A program made the position numbers and the translations under genes. A DNA stretch of 38,267 nucleotides from positions 1 to 38,267 of the forward strand of contig NZ_FQYK01000012.1 in assembly GCF_900141715.1 (NCBI RefSeq). Direction: 5' to 3'. This stretch comes from Algibacter luteus (GTDB lineage: Bacteria; Bacteroidota; Bacteroidia; Flavobacteriales; Flavobacteriaceae). Shown piece after piece: positions 7,301-14,396 of the stretch. The notes beneath the pieces were generated by a model. The model ran no database searches. It was not told where the DNA came from and saw only the letters and a program-made list of their open reading frames with translations. The stretch's first letter is position 1. Each line of letters opens with the position of its first letter.

Positions 7301-8080
7301 TTAATCTCTATTTTTTTCTTGAATTTTTCTAACTATAGAGGCTGCAGCATTTCGAGTTACCAATCTTGGTAACAGTGCTAAAAATTTATTGAATTTACCC
7401 GGAATAGCATAGGTTTTACCTTTTAACATGGAGTTATAACCATATAAGGCCACAGCTTTAGCCGAAGCCATATTAAAAGTAATTTTATTGTCGCCAGTAT
7501 TACTAGATACTGTTTTTTGAAACGCTGTTTTCGTGGGCCCCGGACATAATGCTGTGACCGTAACACCAGTGCCTTTAAGTTCATTGGCAATGGCCTCAGA
7601 GAACGATAACATAAATCCTTTTGAGGCATAATAAATAGACATTAATGGTCCTGGTTGAAAAGCTGCTAACGACGACATATTTAAAATTCTACCCGAACCT
7701 CGTTTAACCATGCCTTCCAAGACTAATTTGGTTAAATGGGTCGTTGTGATGATATGAACATGAAGCATTTCAGATTCGCGTTCCCAATCGGTTTCTACAA
7801 ACGATCCGAACAAACCAAATCCAGCATTATTGATTAATACATCTATTGGTTTGCCTTCAACGGCATCAAATATATCTTCAGCCACATTGGTTTCGCATAA
7901 ATCTTTTACTAGCGTAATCACTTCAACATTAAACTTTTCTTTAAGTTCGGTTTTAACATTCGCCAATCTTTCCGCATCAATATCTACTAAAAATAATGTA
8001 TACTCATCGTTAGCTAAAAGTGTTGCTAACTCATAACCCAAACCAGATGCTGCGCCTGTAACTAAAGCGATTTTAGACAT
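7301..8080 (-). CDS. SDR family NAD(P)-dependent oxidoreductase
   Basis: This is a classical short-chain dehydrogenase of 259 residues. The cofactor-binding glycine motif TGAASGLG is at residues 8-15, and Asp33 (VDID) suggests preference for NAD(H). NNAG is at 84-87. The catalytic set is Ser136/137 (NMSSLAA), Tyr150 and Lys154 (YYASK). A PGPTKT segment after the active site is typical of the DltE/YqjQ-like subgroup. The substrate cannot be read from the sequence. It lies 34 nt after the saccharopine-dehydrogenase-like gene on the same strand, so the two may share a transcript. Confidence 0.88.
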   Translation of the reverse strand: MSKIALVTGAASGLGYELATLLANDEYTLFLVDIDAERLANVKTELKEKFNVEVITLVKDLCETNVAEDIFDAVEGKPIDVLINNAGFGLFGSFVETDWERESEMLHVHIITTTHLTKLVLEGMVKRGSGRILNMSSLAAFQPGPLMSIYYASKGFMLSFSEAIANELKGTGVTVTALCPGPTKTAFQKTVSSNTGDNKITFNMASAKAVALYGYNSMLKGKTYAIPGKFNKFLALLPRLVTRNAAASIVRKIQEKNRD

Positions 8081-8114
8081 ATTTTAAAATAAGAATGTGC
8101 AATATACTACAAAC

Positions 8115-9320
8115 TTATTCCTTTCCATCTACATAATCTTGTAAATAAGAAAAACGAGTAGTTAGTTTACCGTTTTCTGTAATTTTTGCACGTTCTAACA
8201 CACCATCCTTATCGTTATTAAAAAATGCAGGTATTACATGTTGTAAAAACATCTCGCCAAAACCTTCGCTAGCATCTTGCGGAAGTTCGCATGGTAAATT
8301 ATCTACTGCCATAACTACAATAGCATTATCGTTTTTATAATCTATTTCTGTTTCAGTTTTCGGGTCGTAACCGTAAATTGGATCTGCTATTGTTGATGCT
8401 CGTAATGTTGTAGCAACAGGACCATCTACATCACAACTAATATCAGCAACGACTTTAATATTGAAATCTGGAGATTTTACGTCGCCTCGCGTGTATAAAT
8501 AAGGTGCGCCATCTCCATAAAAGTGACCTGCTATGAAATAATCTGTCACTTTAGCAAATCGCATAAAATCGGATTCATATGCTTGTGGATTATTAAAAAA
8601 ATCGAAATTATCAATGACTTTTCCGTCTTTTCGCTTGTTATAGTCCAGTACATCAATTTTACAATAAACAGGTTCATTAAAAGTTTCGTTTAAATATGCC
8701 TCGACTGTAACTCGTTTAATTTTCATGGCATCTAACATTTCTTGTGAACCGTTAGATACTTTACCGCTTCCTGTTAGCAATATTTTGATGTTTGGAAGCT
8801 TAATACTTTTAAGCTCTTTTATTAATGCCGCTTGATTTGGCAATGGTCCTGCTTTTGGTAATTGCCACGTATTGTATTTTAATCCCCAAGCCCGAAAACC
8901 GTTGTAAGCACCTACAATTCCAGCAAAACGTCCGAAACCTATTAAACGAAATCCTTTTTCGTTAGTAATGGTTTCGTGGTCGTATAATTCAATATTTTTT
9001 TCTAAAATAGCTTTTAAGAGTTTACGATTATAAGGCTGCTTTTTAATGGTGTGCGAAAAGAAAAAATACTTTTTATTTGGTATTAACGCATCAATTGGCA
9101 CTTCTTTAACACCAATCATAACATCGCAATCGGAAACATCATTTACCACCTCGAAACCAGCATCTTGATATTGCTCATCTGGAAAAACACGAATATCGCT
9201 AGATTCTACTTTAAATTGAGCTTTAGGAAATTGATTTACAAGTTCTTTGAGTTTTGACGGCGAAAACACCACGCGACGGTCTGGTGGATTTTTACGTTCT
9301 TTTATTATGGCGAATTTCAT
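8115..9320 (-). CDS. Saccharopine dehydrogenase-like NAD(P)-dependent oxidoreductase (alanine dehydrogenase fold)
   Basis: The 401-residue protein opens with MKFAIIKERKNPPDRRVVFSP, the start typical of the alanine dehydrogenase/PNT N-terminal domain and of lysine-forming (LYS1-like) saccharopine dehydrogenases. SHTIKKQPYNRKLLKAIL and FGRFAGIVGAYNGFRAWG follow, then a Rossmann-like section (KILLTGSGKVSNGSQEMLDAM, about residues 178-200). The late segment VADISCDVDGPVATTLRASTIADPIYGY fits LYS1-type enzymes. The exact substrate, saccharopine or another amino-acid adduct, is inferred. No other lysine-pathway gene is nearby. Confidence 0.8.
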   Translation of the reverse strand: MKFAIIKERKNPPDRRVVFSPSKLKELVNQFPKAQFKVESSDIRVFPDEQYQDAGFEVVNDVSDCDVMIGVKEVPIDALIPNKKYFFFSHTIKKQPYNRKLLKAILEKNIELYDHETITNEKGFRLIGFGRFAGIVGAYNGFRAWGLKYNTWQLPKAGPLPNQAALIKELKSIKLPNIKILLTGSGKVSNGSQEMLDAMKIKRVTVEAYLNETFNEPVYCKIDVLDYNKRKDGKVIDNFDFFNNPQAYESDFMRFAKVTDYFIAGHFYGDGAPYLYTRGDVKSPDFNIKVVADISCDVDGPVATTLRASTIADPIYGYDPKTETEIDYKNDNAIVVMAVDNLPCELPQDASEGFGEMFLQHVIPAFFNNDKDGVLERAKITENGKLTTRFSYLQDYVDGKE

Positions 9321-9441
9321 GTTATTACTTATAATTGTATCCTGCTAAATTGATAAAATTTTTAATATCTGACAAACTTATAGTTTGGTATAAATTTTGA
9401 ACGAAACTAAGTGTAAATGCAAGGTTATTGAAACTTTTTGA

Positions 9442-9449
9442 TACCTTTG
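9442..9449 (+). promoter_or_regulatory. Probable -7 promoter element for ssrA
   Basis: TACCTTTG is a perfect match to the Bacteroidota -7 consensus TAnnTTTG and is followed by GCAGCCC, a sequence typical just before transcription starts in this phylum. No good -33 TTG is evident. A start near 9456 would place repeat copy B in the 5' leader of the tmRNA precursor. Confidence 0.55.
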
Positions 9450-9455
9450 CAGCCC

Positions 9456-9533
9456 GCGTTAAGGATTGAGGCATTTGTTGGAGCTCCTCGCAGAGAGCGA
9501 CTGCCGAAAGCCTGACCCGGAAGGGTAACGCCC
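9456..9533 (+). repeat. Dispersed GCGTTA/TAACGCC repeat, copy B
   Basis: It starts GCGTTAAGGATTGAGGC, has AAAGCCTGACCC in place of the usual AAAGCCCGACCC, and ends GGGTAACGCCC. The central hairpin is short (GCTC at 9483-9486 with GAGC at 9495-9498). It sits between the predicted ssrA promoter and the tmRNA body. Confidence 0.75.
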
Positions 9534-9576
9534 ACTTCTTGATACATCCCGTAATTTATTCGGGACACTCGAAGTG
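9533..9576 (+). repeat. Imperfect hairpin in ssrA leader
   Basis: Nested inverted repeats CACTTC/GAAGTG (9533-9538 with 9571-9576) and TCCCG/CGGGA (9547-9551 with 9561-9565) can fold into one stem-loop just after repeat copy B. Its role is unknown; it may be a processing signal or another mobile hairpin. Confidence 0.6.
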
Positions 9577-9602
9577 ATAAAATATACTATGACATTAAAA
9601 TT

Positions 9603-9995
9603 GGGGTCGACTGGTTTTGACAGCGAGATTAATTGAACGGTAAGCACGTCGTGTAATGATTTTGAGACACGTAAAAGGCTAAATCAAATTTTAAACGGCG
9701 AGAATAACTACGCTTTAGCTGCGTAATCTGAATTATAGTAGGATTAGCCTTGGTACACTAGGTGTACAAGCTAAATGTCTCCAGAAAGCCTTGGTTAATG
9801 GCGTTCTTTTTTGAGGCATCGTAAATATTGACTAAGATTAGGTAGTGCTTTGTTGCCTTTTCGAGATTAAGAAGCTAAGTTGTAAGTAGGTTGTCTTTAA
9901 CCAGCTTGCAATCGAAAAAACAAGAAAAGAATAAACGTGTAGAAAGCTCTTTGGTTACTTGTTTGGACGAGAGTTCGATTCTCTCCGACTCCACA
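9603..9995 (+). ncRNA. ssrA: Transfer-messenger RNA (tmRNA)
   Basis: The 5' end (GGGGTCGACTGGTTTTGACAG) is the conserved tmRNA start. The 3' end has a T-loop (GTTCGATTC) and CGACTCC, which pairs with the 5' GGGGTCG to close the tRNA-like acceptor stem with one G·U pair. CCA is not fully encoded. The tag frame lies about 95 nt in and ends with TAA. It is a one-piece tmRNA of about 393 nt that rescues stalled ribosomes by alanylated trans-translation. No smpB gene is in the window. Its 3' terminus is duplicated 160 nt downstream. Confidence 0.95.
9697..9726 (+). other. tmRNA proteolysis tag reading frame
   Basis: Codons GGC to GCG read GENNYALAA followed by TAA. With the alanine from the tRNA-like domain the appended tag is A-GENNYALAA, ending in the ALAA degron recognised by ClpXP-type proteases. 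Confidence 0.9.
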
Positions 9996-9996
9996 A
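9980..9996 (+). repeat. tmRNA 3'-end direct repeat, left copy (attachment-site-like)
   Basis: TCTCTCCGACTCCACAA forms the 3' end of the tmRNA gene and recurs exactly at 10140-10156. ssrA 3' ends are classic integration targets for tyrosine-recombinase elements. Confidence 0.7.
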
Positions 9997-10029
9997 TTAA
10001 GCGTAACTTGATTACGATTTATGACATGA

Positions 10030-10060
10030 AAAGTGCAACAATTTTAATTGATTGCACTTT
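10030..10060 (+). terminator. Hairpin after ssrA, probable terminator
   Basis: AAAGTGCAA (10030-10038) pairs with TTGCACTTT (10052-10060), and the inner CAATT/AATTG extends the stem with a one-base bulge. GTTGTTTTAA follows. This is a weak T-tract, but the position fits the end of the tmRNA transcript. Confidence 0.6.
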
Positions 10061-10139
10061 GTTGTTTTAAAGCGTCAGTCCTGAAAGGACTGGAAGTTAC
10101 ATTTACAGGATGGGATTCATTAGTGAAAAACAAAGTTAA

Positions 10140-10156
10140 TCTCTCCGACTCCACAA
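10140..10156 (+). repeat. tmRNA 3'-end direct repeat, right copy (attachment-site-like)
   Basis: This is a 17-nt exact copy of the tmRNA 3' end, 160 nt downstream and detached from any tRNA-like structure. The 143 nt between the copies has no gene, as expected for a scar left by an excised or decayed element. Confidence 0.7.
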
Positions 10157-10195
10157 AAAAAAGCTCCTGAGATTTTATCTCAGGAGCTTTTTTTT
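10155..10195. terminator. Strong bidirectional terminator
   Basis: A perfect stem of 19 nt per arm includes AGCTCCTGAGAT/ATCTCAGGAGCT, has a TTT loop, and is flanked by A8 and T8 runs. It can stop ssrA-side transcription and also transcripts of the minus-strand gene at 10216. Confidence 0.9.
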
Positions 10196-10215
10196 ATTGA
10201 AACAAAACAATAATC

Positions 10216-10485
10216 TTAACCAGCTTTTTGTTTTTCTTTCATTTTATTAAGCAACATTAATTCATGTTGTATTTCTTCTTTTCTTTCGTTGAATTTTCGA
10301 ACGCGCTCATCAATCAATTCTTGATTTTTAATACGAGCTTGCCTTCTTAATTCAGCTTTTTCCAACTCTTTTTGCTGCGTTCTCTTTTGAATCATTTTTT
10401 CTCTTGCTACAGAAAAATATGAGAACCCATACATGCTCAAGAATAAAAGAGCAATAATTCCTAATATGATGTAACCGTTTTCCAT
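10216..10485 (-). CDS. Single-span membrane protein with coiled coil
   Basis: This 89-residue protein has one N-terminal membrane helix (residues ~5-26, YIILGIIALLFLSMYGFSYF) and then a highly charged helix (REKMIQKRTQQKELEKAELRRQARIKNQELIDERVRKFNERKEEIQHEL) that should form a coiled coil. No family is recognised. It is monocistronic and ends in the strong terminator at 10155-10195. The layout resembles small FtsL/DivIC-like or FtsB-like proteins, but nothing specific supports such a role. Confidence 0.65.
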   Translation of the reverse strand: MENGYIILGIIALLFLSMYGFSYFSVAREKMIQKRTQQKELEKAELRRQARIKNQELIDERVRKFNERKEEIQHELMLLNKMKEKQKAG

Positions 10486-10696
10486 TACACTTTCTATTTT
10501 AAATGCTATTAATTAATTATTTTCAAAAAATTCACCATTAAAATAATAAATAAGGGATAAAATGGCAATCTTTATATCAAAAAAAAGAAATTATAATGGC
10601 GATATAAAATAAAAAAGGTGAAGTACTAAAAAAAGTAGTTGAAAGATCATATTATCGATAAAATACACCAGCAATATTTCATTTAGGCCAATTTCA

Positions 10697-11092
10697 TCAT
10701 TTGGTAACAGTATCGAGACTTTCTTTTTGCCAGTTTAAAATGCCACCTTCTAAATCGAAAATCGTTTTGAATCCTAGGGCTTTAAAATCGGCCACACTAT
10801 TAGAACTTCTTCTCCCAGAACGACAATACACAAAAACTGCCTTTTCTCTATCGAGTTTACCAATATCGTCCTTAAACGAACTAGAATGATAATTGACGTT
10901 TATAGCGTTTTTAATATGTCCTTCGTTGTACTCCTCTGGGGTTCTCACGTCTACCAATTGCGCATCTATTAATGCCAATGAATCTTTAAATACCTGAGGG
11001 CTTAATTTAGCGGTTTGATTTTCTGTATTTGATTGGCAGTTAAACGCGGATACTGACAAAACTAAACTAAGAAAAATATAAAATCGATTCAT
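10697..11092 (-). CDS. Rhodanese-like domain lipoprotein
   Basis: The 131-residue precursor has a lipoprotein signal (MNRFYIFLSLVLSVSAFNC, lipid on Cys19). A single rhodanese domain follows: LVDVRTPEEYNEGHIKNAINV near residues 46-66, and the active-site loop around Cys90 in VYCRSGRRS. Rhodaneses move sulfane sulfur through a cysteine persulfide. The lipid anchor places this one in the periplasm, on the inner or outer membrane. It lies 4 nt after the cytoplasmic rhodanese gene, so the pair is one operon with the cytosolic form first. Confidence 0.9.
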   Translation of the reverse strand: MNRFYIFLSLVLSVSAFNCQSNTENQTAKLSPQVFKDSLALIDAQLVDVRTPEEYNEGHIKNAINVNYHSSSFKDDIGKLDREKAVFVYCRSGRRSSNSVADFKALGFKTIFDLEGGILNWQKESLDTVTK

Positions 11093-11096
11093 TTTA

Positions 11097-11417
11097 TTAT
11101 GTTTTTAAATCTACAATATCTCCTGTCCACTGCAACATACCACCTTCAAGATTATAGGCATTTTCAAAACCAAGCTGTTCCATGATTTGGCACGCTTTAC
11201 CGCTTCTATTCCCAGAACGACAATACACGTAATAATTTTTGCTTTTGTCTAAATCTTCAATTTCATCAATAAATTCTTGCCCTTTGTAAATATCAATATG
11301 AATGGCGTTTGGTATTATACCTTCAGCTACTTCGGCATCGGTTCTTACATCTAATATTACAGCGTTATCATCGTTTGATAATTTTTCTACCCATTCTTCT
11401 TGCGTTAAATCTTCCAT
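11097..11417 (-). CDS. Rhodanese-like domain protein, cytoplasmic
   Basis: This 106-residue single-domain rhodanese has no signal peptide. The CH2A-like motif ILDVRTDAEVAEGIIPNAIHID is at residues ~21-42, and the active-site loop has Cys66 in VYCRSGNRSGKA. It is close in sequence to the lipoprotein just downstream (same loop CRSG.RS and LEGG.L.W end), so the two probably arose by duplication with a signal gained or lost. A -7 element precedes it at 11442-11449. Confidence 0.9.
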   Translation of the reverse strand: MEDLTQEEWVEKLSNDDNAVILDVRTDAEVAEGIIPNAIHIDIYKGQEFIDEIEDLDKSKNYYVYCRSGNRSGKACQIMEQLGFENAYNLEGGMLQWTGDIVDLKT

Positions 11418-11441
11418 ATTTACTTTTAAAATTATATCCTA

Positions 11442-11449
11442 CAAAATTA
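11442..11449 (-). promoter_or_regulatory. Predicted -7 element for the rhodanese pair
   Basis: The minus strand reads TAATTTTG, an exact TAnnTTTG match, 25 nt before the ATG at 11417. No clear -33 TTG is seen. Confidence 0.45.
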
Positions 11450-11470
11450 AGATAACTAAATTTATAGACG

Positions 11471-11501
11471 AAAAAAAATCCGAAGTATTACACTCCGGAT
11501 T
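11471..11501 (-). terminator. Intrinsic terminator of the tlpA/thioredoxin operon
   Basis: On the minus strand AATCCGGAGT and ACTTCGGATT form a 10-bp stem with one G·T pair and loop GTAAT, followed by a run of eight T. It lies 20 nt after the stop of the gene at 11522. Confidence 0.85.
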
Positions 11502-11521
11502 CCAATTATAAAATTTAACGT

Positions 11522-12139
11522 TTAAACTTTAATAGAACAACCAATAGCTTTGGTTTCTTTTTGCGTTACTTCTTCACCATTTAAAAGGGCATCCACAGCA
11601 TTTTCAACATACTTTACTTTTACTGCTGAAGCATCTTTATGATTATCATCAATGGCACCAATATACTGCACTACATTACCTTTTTTCGTTTTTTCCAGTA
11701 CGTACATATGTGGTGTTTTAGTAGCTCCAAACTTAGGATATACTTTTTGCTCTTCGTCCATTAAATAAGGAAACGTAAAGCCTTTTTCTTTCGCGCGTTT
11801 TTTCATTTCAGGCATCGCATCGCCTGGTTTAACATCAGTATTATTCGGCATAATCGCTATTACAGGATAACCTTTTGGCGCGTATTTTTCGTTGAGGGCT
11901 TGTATTCTATCCTCATACATCACAGCAAATGGGCAGGTATTGCATGTAAATGTAATGATGAAACCTTTGGCATCTTTATAATCTGCCATTGAAACCATTT
12001 TACCATCGATATTTTTTAATGAAAAATCTTCGGCTATATCGCCAATTTGATAACCACCACTTATTGGTGTGTTAACATTAAATGCACTAACTAAAACTAG
12101 CAGAACAACTGCTGAAAGAATTTTGACTGACTTTTTCAT
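11522..12139 (-). CDS. Thioredoxin/redoxin family protein (PRX-like), secreted
   Basis: The 205-residue protein has an N-terminal hydrophobic segment (residues 5-20) that could be a signal peptide. An AhpC/TSA-like redoxin domain follows: IGDIAEDFSLKNIDGKMVSMADY at ~32-54 and the redox motif CNTCP with Cys66 and Cys69. FPYLMDEEQKVYPKFGATKTPHMYVLE supplies the cis-Pro region (TPH). It fits the peroxiredoxin-like (PRX_like1) group of extracytoplasmic redoxins. It is 6 nt downstream of the TlpA gene, so both act on thiols outside the cytoplasm. Confidence 0.88.
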   Translation of the reverse strand: MKKSVKILSAVVLLVLVSAFNVNTPISGGYQIGDIAEDFSLKNIDGKMVSMADYKDAKGFIITFTCNTCPFAVMYEDRIQALNEKYAPKGYPVIAIMPNNTDVKPGDAMPEMKKRAKEKGFTFPYLMDEEQKVYPKFGATKTPHMYVLEKTKKGNVVQYIGAIDDNHKDASAVKVKYVENAVDALLNGEEVTQKETKAIGCSIKV

Positions 12140-12145
12140 ATTTTA

Positions 12146-12691
12146 TTATTTTATAAATTGTTTCACTTCTGTTTCTAACTCTTCATAGTTAAAAGATTGC
12201 TCATAAAATCGACGTTCACTATTCTTGTAAATTACAGTTGCTGGTATGGATCCAGACCAACTTTCGTCTACTTTTGGAATCCACGTATTCATATCGGCAT
12301 CATCTAAAGCAATTACTTTAGAGACGAGATTATTTTCTTTTATAAAAGGCTTTAATTTTTTATCGTATAAATGCGGAAAATCGAGACTTACTAAAACAAC
12401 CTCAACATTTTGGTTTTTATATTCTGAATTTAATTTCTCGAAATAAGGAAGCTCTTTTACACAGGGTGCGCACCAAGTTGCCCAAAAATTAACCACGTAA
12501 ATTTTATCATCTTTTTTATTCAAAAATGGTTCTAGACCTGCATAATCATAAACTTCTAACTGAAAATCATCAGAAATTGTCTCATTTTCAATAATCTCTT
12601 GTTGCGTTACTGCAGAAACTTCAGCTGTTTTATTCTTTTTAGCACAACTCACTATTAAAAGAATAGCAATAAATAATAGTTTTAACTTCAT
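12146..12691 (-). CDS. TlpA family disulfide reductase, lipoprotein
   Basis: The 181-residue precursor has a lipobox (LLIVSC, lipid on Cys16). A thioredoxin-like fold follows: VVNFWATWCAPCVKELPYF with Cys74 and Cys77 as the redox pair, and SIPATVIY as the cis-Pro loop. TlpA/ResA-type proteins reduce cysteines outside the cytoplasm, for example in cytochrome maturation. The partner is not identifiable here. It is the first gene of a two-gene operon and is divergent from trp. Confidence 0.9.
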   Translation of the reverse strand: MKLKLLFIAILLIVSCAKKNKTAEVSAVTQQEIIENETISDDFQLEVYDYAGLEPFLNKKDDKIYVVNFWATWCAPCVKELPYFEKLNSEYKNQNVEVVLVSLDFPHLYDKKLKPFIKENNLVSKVIALDDADMNTWIPKVDESWSGSIPATVIYKNSERRFYEQSFNYEELETEVKQFIK

Positions 12692-12767
12692 AAGTATAAA
12701 ATTAATTAATACTTCTTTGTGTTTCTTCTAGTTTAACAAACTTTTATGTAAAAAATGATTTAAAGTT

Positions 12768-12798
12768 TTGTGTAAAACTATTTTCATTTCTATATTTG
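12768..12798 (+). promoter_or_regulatory. trp operon promoter
   Basis: The -33 element is TTG at 12768-12770 and the -7 element is TATATTTG (exact TAnnTTTG) at 12791-12798, with 20 nt between them. This is a good Bacteroidota promoter. Transcription should start near 12804, about 15 nt before trpL. Confidence 0.75.
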
Positions 12799-12817
12799 AA
12801 CCAGTAAAACATAAATC

Positions 12818-12865
12818 ATGAAAACTTTTTTAAATAATACTTGGTGGTGGTGCTTTCGAAACTAA
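12818..12865 (+). CDS. trpL: trp operon leader peptide
   Basis: This 15-codon frame reads MKTFLNNTWWWCFRN and has three consecutive UGG tryptophan codons at 12842-12850. It lies between the trp promoter and a terminator-like hairpin that precedes trpE. Stalling at the Trp codons when tryptophan is scarce would alter folding of the downstream RNA. It is too short for ordinary gene finding, but composition and position are diagnostic. A 1-6 nt SD is not visible, as is common in this phylum. Confidence 0.88.
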   Translation: MKTFLNNTWWWCFRN

Positions 12866-12888
12866 TCTTCGTGAAGTAAAACCCTAGT

Positions 12889-12945
12889 ATATTTAAAACT
12901 AAAATATCCAAAAGGCTTGTCATTCACGACAAGCCTTTTTCTTTG
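12889..12945 (+). terminator. trp attenuator (terminator hairpin)
   Basis: AAAAGGCTTGTC (12910-12921) pairs fully with GACAAGCCTTTT (12928-12939) around loop ATTCAC, then TTTTCTTTG. A weaker stem ATATTT/AAATAT (12889-12894 with 12902-12907) lies just before it. The alternative antiterminator pairing could not be settled by eye. Confidence 0.85.
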
Positions 12946-12988
12946 TTCTGAATTTGTTTCAGAATCTAGAAGAAAATGAGAAACGAAA

Positions 12989-14395
12989 ATGAAAAAATTT
13001 AGTCTGTTCACACACCACAAAAGAATTTTAACAGATACCATTACGCCGGTTTCTGTTTATTATAAAATACGCGACAAATTTCCGAATAGTATTCTGTTGG
13101 AAAGTGGTGACTACCACAGAAGTCATAAAAACTTCTCGTACATCTGTTTTAACCCGATTGCTACAATTAAAGTTGCAAACGAAGTGATTACTGAAACCTT
13201 TCCGGATGGAAGTTCTGCATCATTGGATATTACTGAGGATGTTAATGTGGTTGATGAAATCTACAATTTTACCAAACGCTTTGACACTAAATCTGAAGAA
13301 AATTTCAAATTTATAAACAACGGTATTTTTGGTTACACAGCCTATGATGCGGTTAGATATTTTGAAGATATTGAAATTGGAAAGAAAGACAATTCAGTGG
13401 TTATTCCAGATATGTATTATGCGGTTTATCAAAACATTATAGCCATAAATCATTTTAAAAACGAAGCTTATATTTTTGCGCACTGTTTTGAAGACACACC
13501 AAATAACATTGATGACATTGATAAGCTGATTAATATTCAAAATTTTGCCTCTTATAGTTTCAATGCTAAAGGTGATATTAAATCCAATTTAACTGATGAT
13601 GAGTTTAGAGAGCATGTTGAGGTGGCAAGAAAACATTGCCAACGCGGAGATGTTTTTCAATTGGTGTTATCTAGACGATTTTCTCAAGAATTTACTGGTG
13701 ATGATTTTAATATTTATCGTGCCTTACGAAGCATAAACCCGTCGCCTTATTTATTTTATTTTGATTACGGCGATTTTAAAATTTTTGGAAGTTCGCCAGA
13801 AGCGCAGCTTATTGTTGACGATGGTTTAGCAGAAATCCACCCCATTGCAGGAACTTTTAAACGCACAGGTGATGAGCATAAAGATGAGATTTTAGCTGAA
13901 AAACTCAAGAAAGACGATAAAGAAAATGCAGAACACGTAATGCTTGTAGATTTAGCTCGAAACGATTTAAGTCGTCACGGAAGCGAGGTAAAAGTGGTAA
14001 CCTATCGTGAAGTTCAATTTTTCTCGCATGTTATTCACTTGGTTAGTAAAGTTACAGGACAAAAACACAAGACAACCTCAACCATGCAAGTTGTTGCAGA
14101 TACATTTCCTGCAGGAACGTTGAGTGGCGCACCAAAGCATATGGCTATGCAACTCATTGAAAAATATGAAAAGACAAGCAGAGGATATTACGGTGGCGCT
14201 ATAGGTTTTATGGATTTTGATGGTAATTTTAACCACGCCATTATGATTCGGACGTTTTTAAGTAAGGATTACAAATTAAACTGGCAAGCAGGAGCAGGAT
14301 TGGTTTCAAAATCAAACCAAGAAAACGAGCTGCAAGAGGTTTACAATAAATTAGGAGCATTAACTAAAGCTATTAAATTAGCAGAAGATATTTAA
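12989..14395 (+). CDS. trpE: Anthranilate synthase component I
   Basis: TrpE makes anthranilate from chorismate, using ammonia released by TrpG. The 468-residue length is normal. The N-terminal region carries the feedback-site motif LLESGDYH (near residue 36), so inhibition by tryptophan is likely. The chorismate-binding domain is intact: RGDVFQLVLSRRF, SPYLFYFDYGDFKIFGSSPEAQL, HPIAGTFKRTG, LVDLARNDLSRHG, FPAGTLSGAPKHMAMQLIEKYE and RGYYGGAIGFMDFDG. It is the first structural gene after the attenuator, and trpG starts 1 nt after its stop. Confidence 0.97.
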   Translation: MKKFSLFTHHKRILTDTITPVSVYYKIRDKFPNSILLESGDYHRSHKNFSYICFNPIATIKVANEVITETFPDGSSASLDITEDVNVVDEIYNFTKRFDTKSEENFKFINNGIFGYTAYDAVRYFEDIEIGKKDNSVVIPDMYYAVYQNIIAINHFKNEAYIFAHCFEDTPNNIDDIDKLINIQNFASYSFNAKGDIKSNLTDDEFREHVEVARKHCQRGDVFQLVLSRRFSQEFTGDDFNIYRALRSINPSPYLFYFDYGDFKIFGSSPEAQLIVDDGLAEIHPIAGTFKRTGDEHKDEILAEKLKKDDKENAEHVMLVDLARNDLSRHGSEVKVVTYREVQFFSHVIHLVSKVTGQKHKTTSTMQVVADTFPAGTLSGAPKHMAMQLIEKYEKTSRGYYGGAIGFMDFDGNFNHAIMIRTFLSKDYKLNWQAGAGLVSKSNQENELQEVYNKLGALTKAIKLAEDI

Positions 14396-14396
14396 G

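Noticed and set aside
9459-9647. 62-codon minus-strand frame opposite the ssrA leader
   Set aside because: It covers repeat copy B and the tmRNA 5' end; the translated sequence has no recognisable features.
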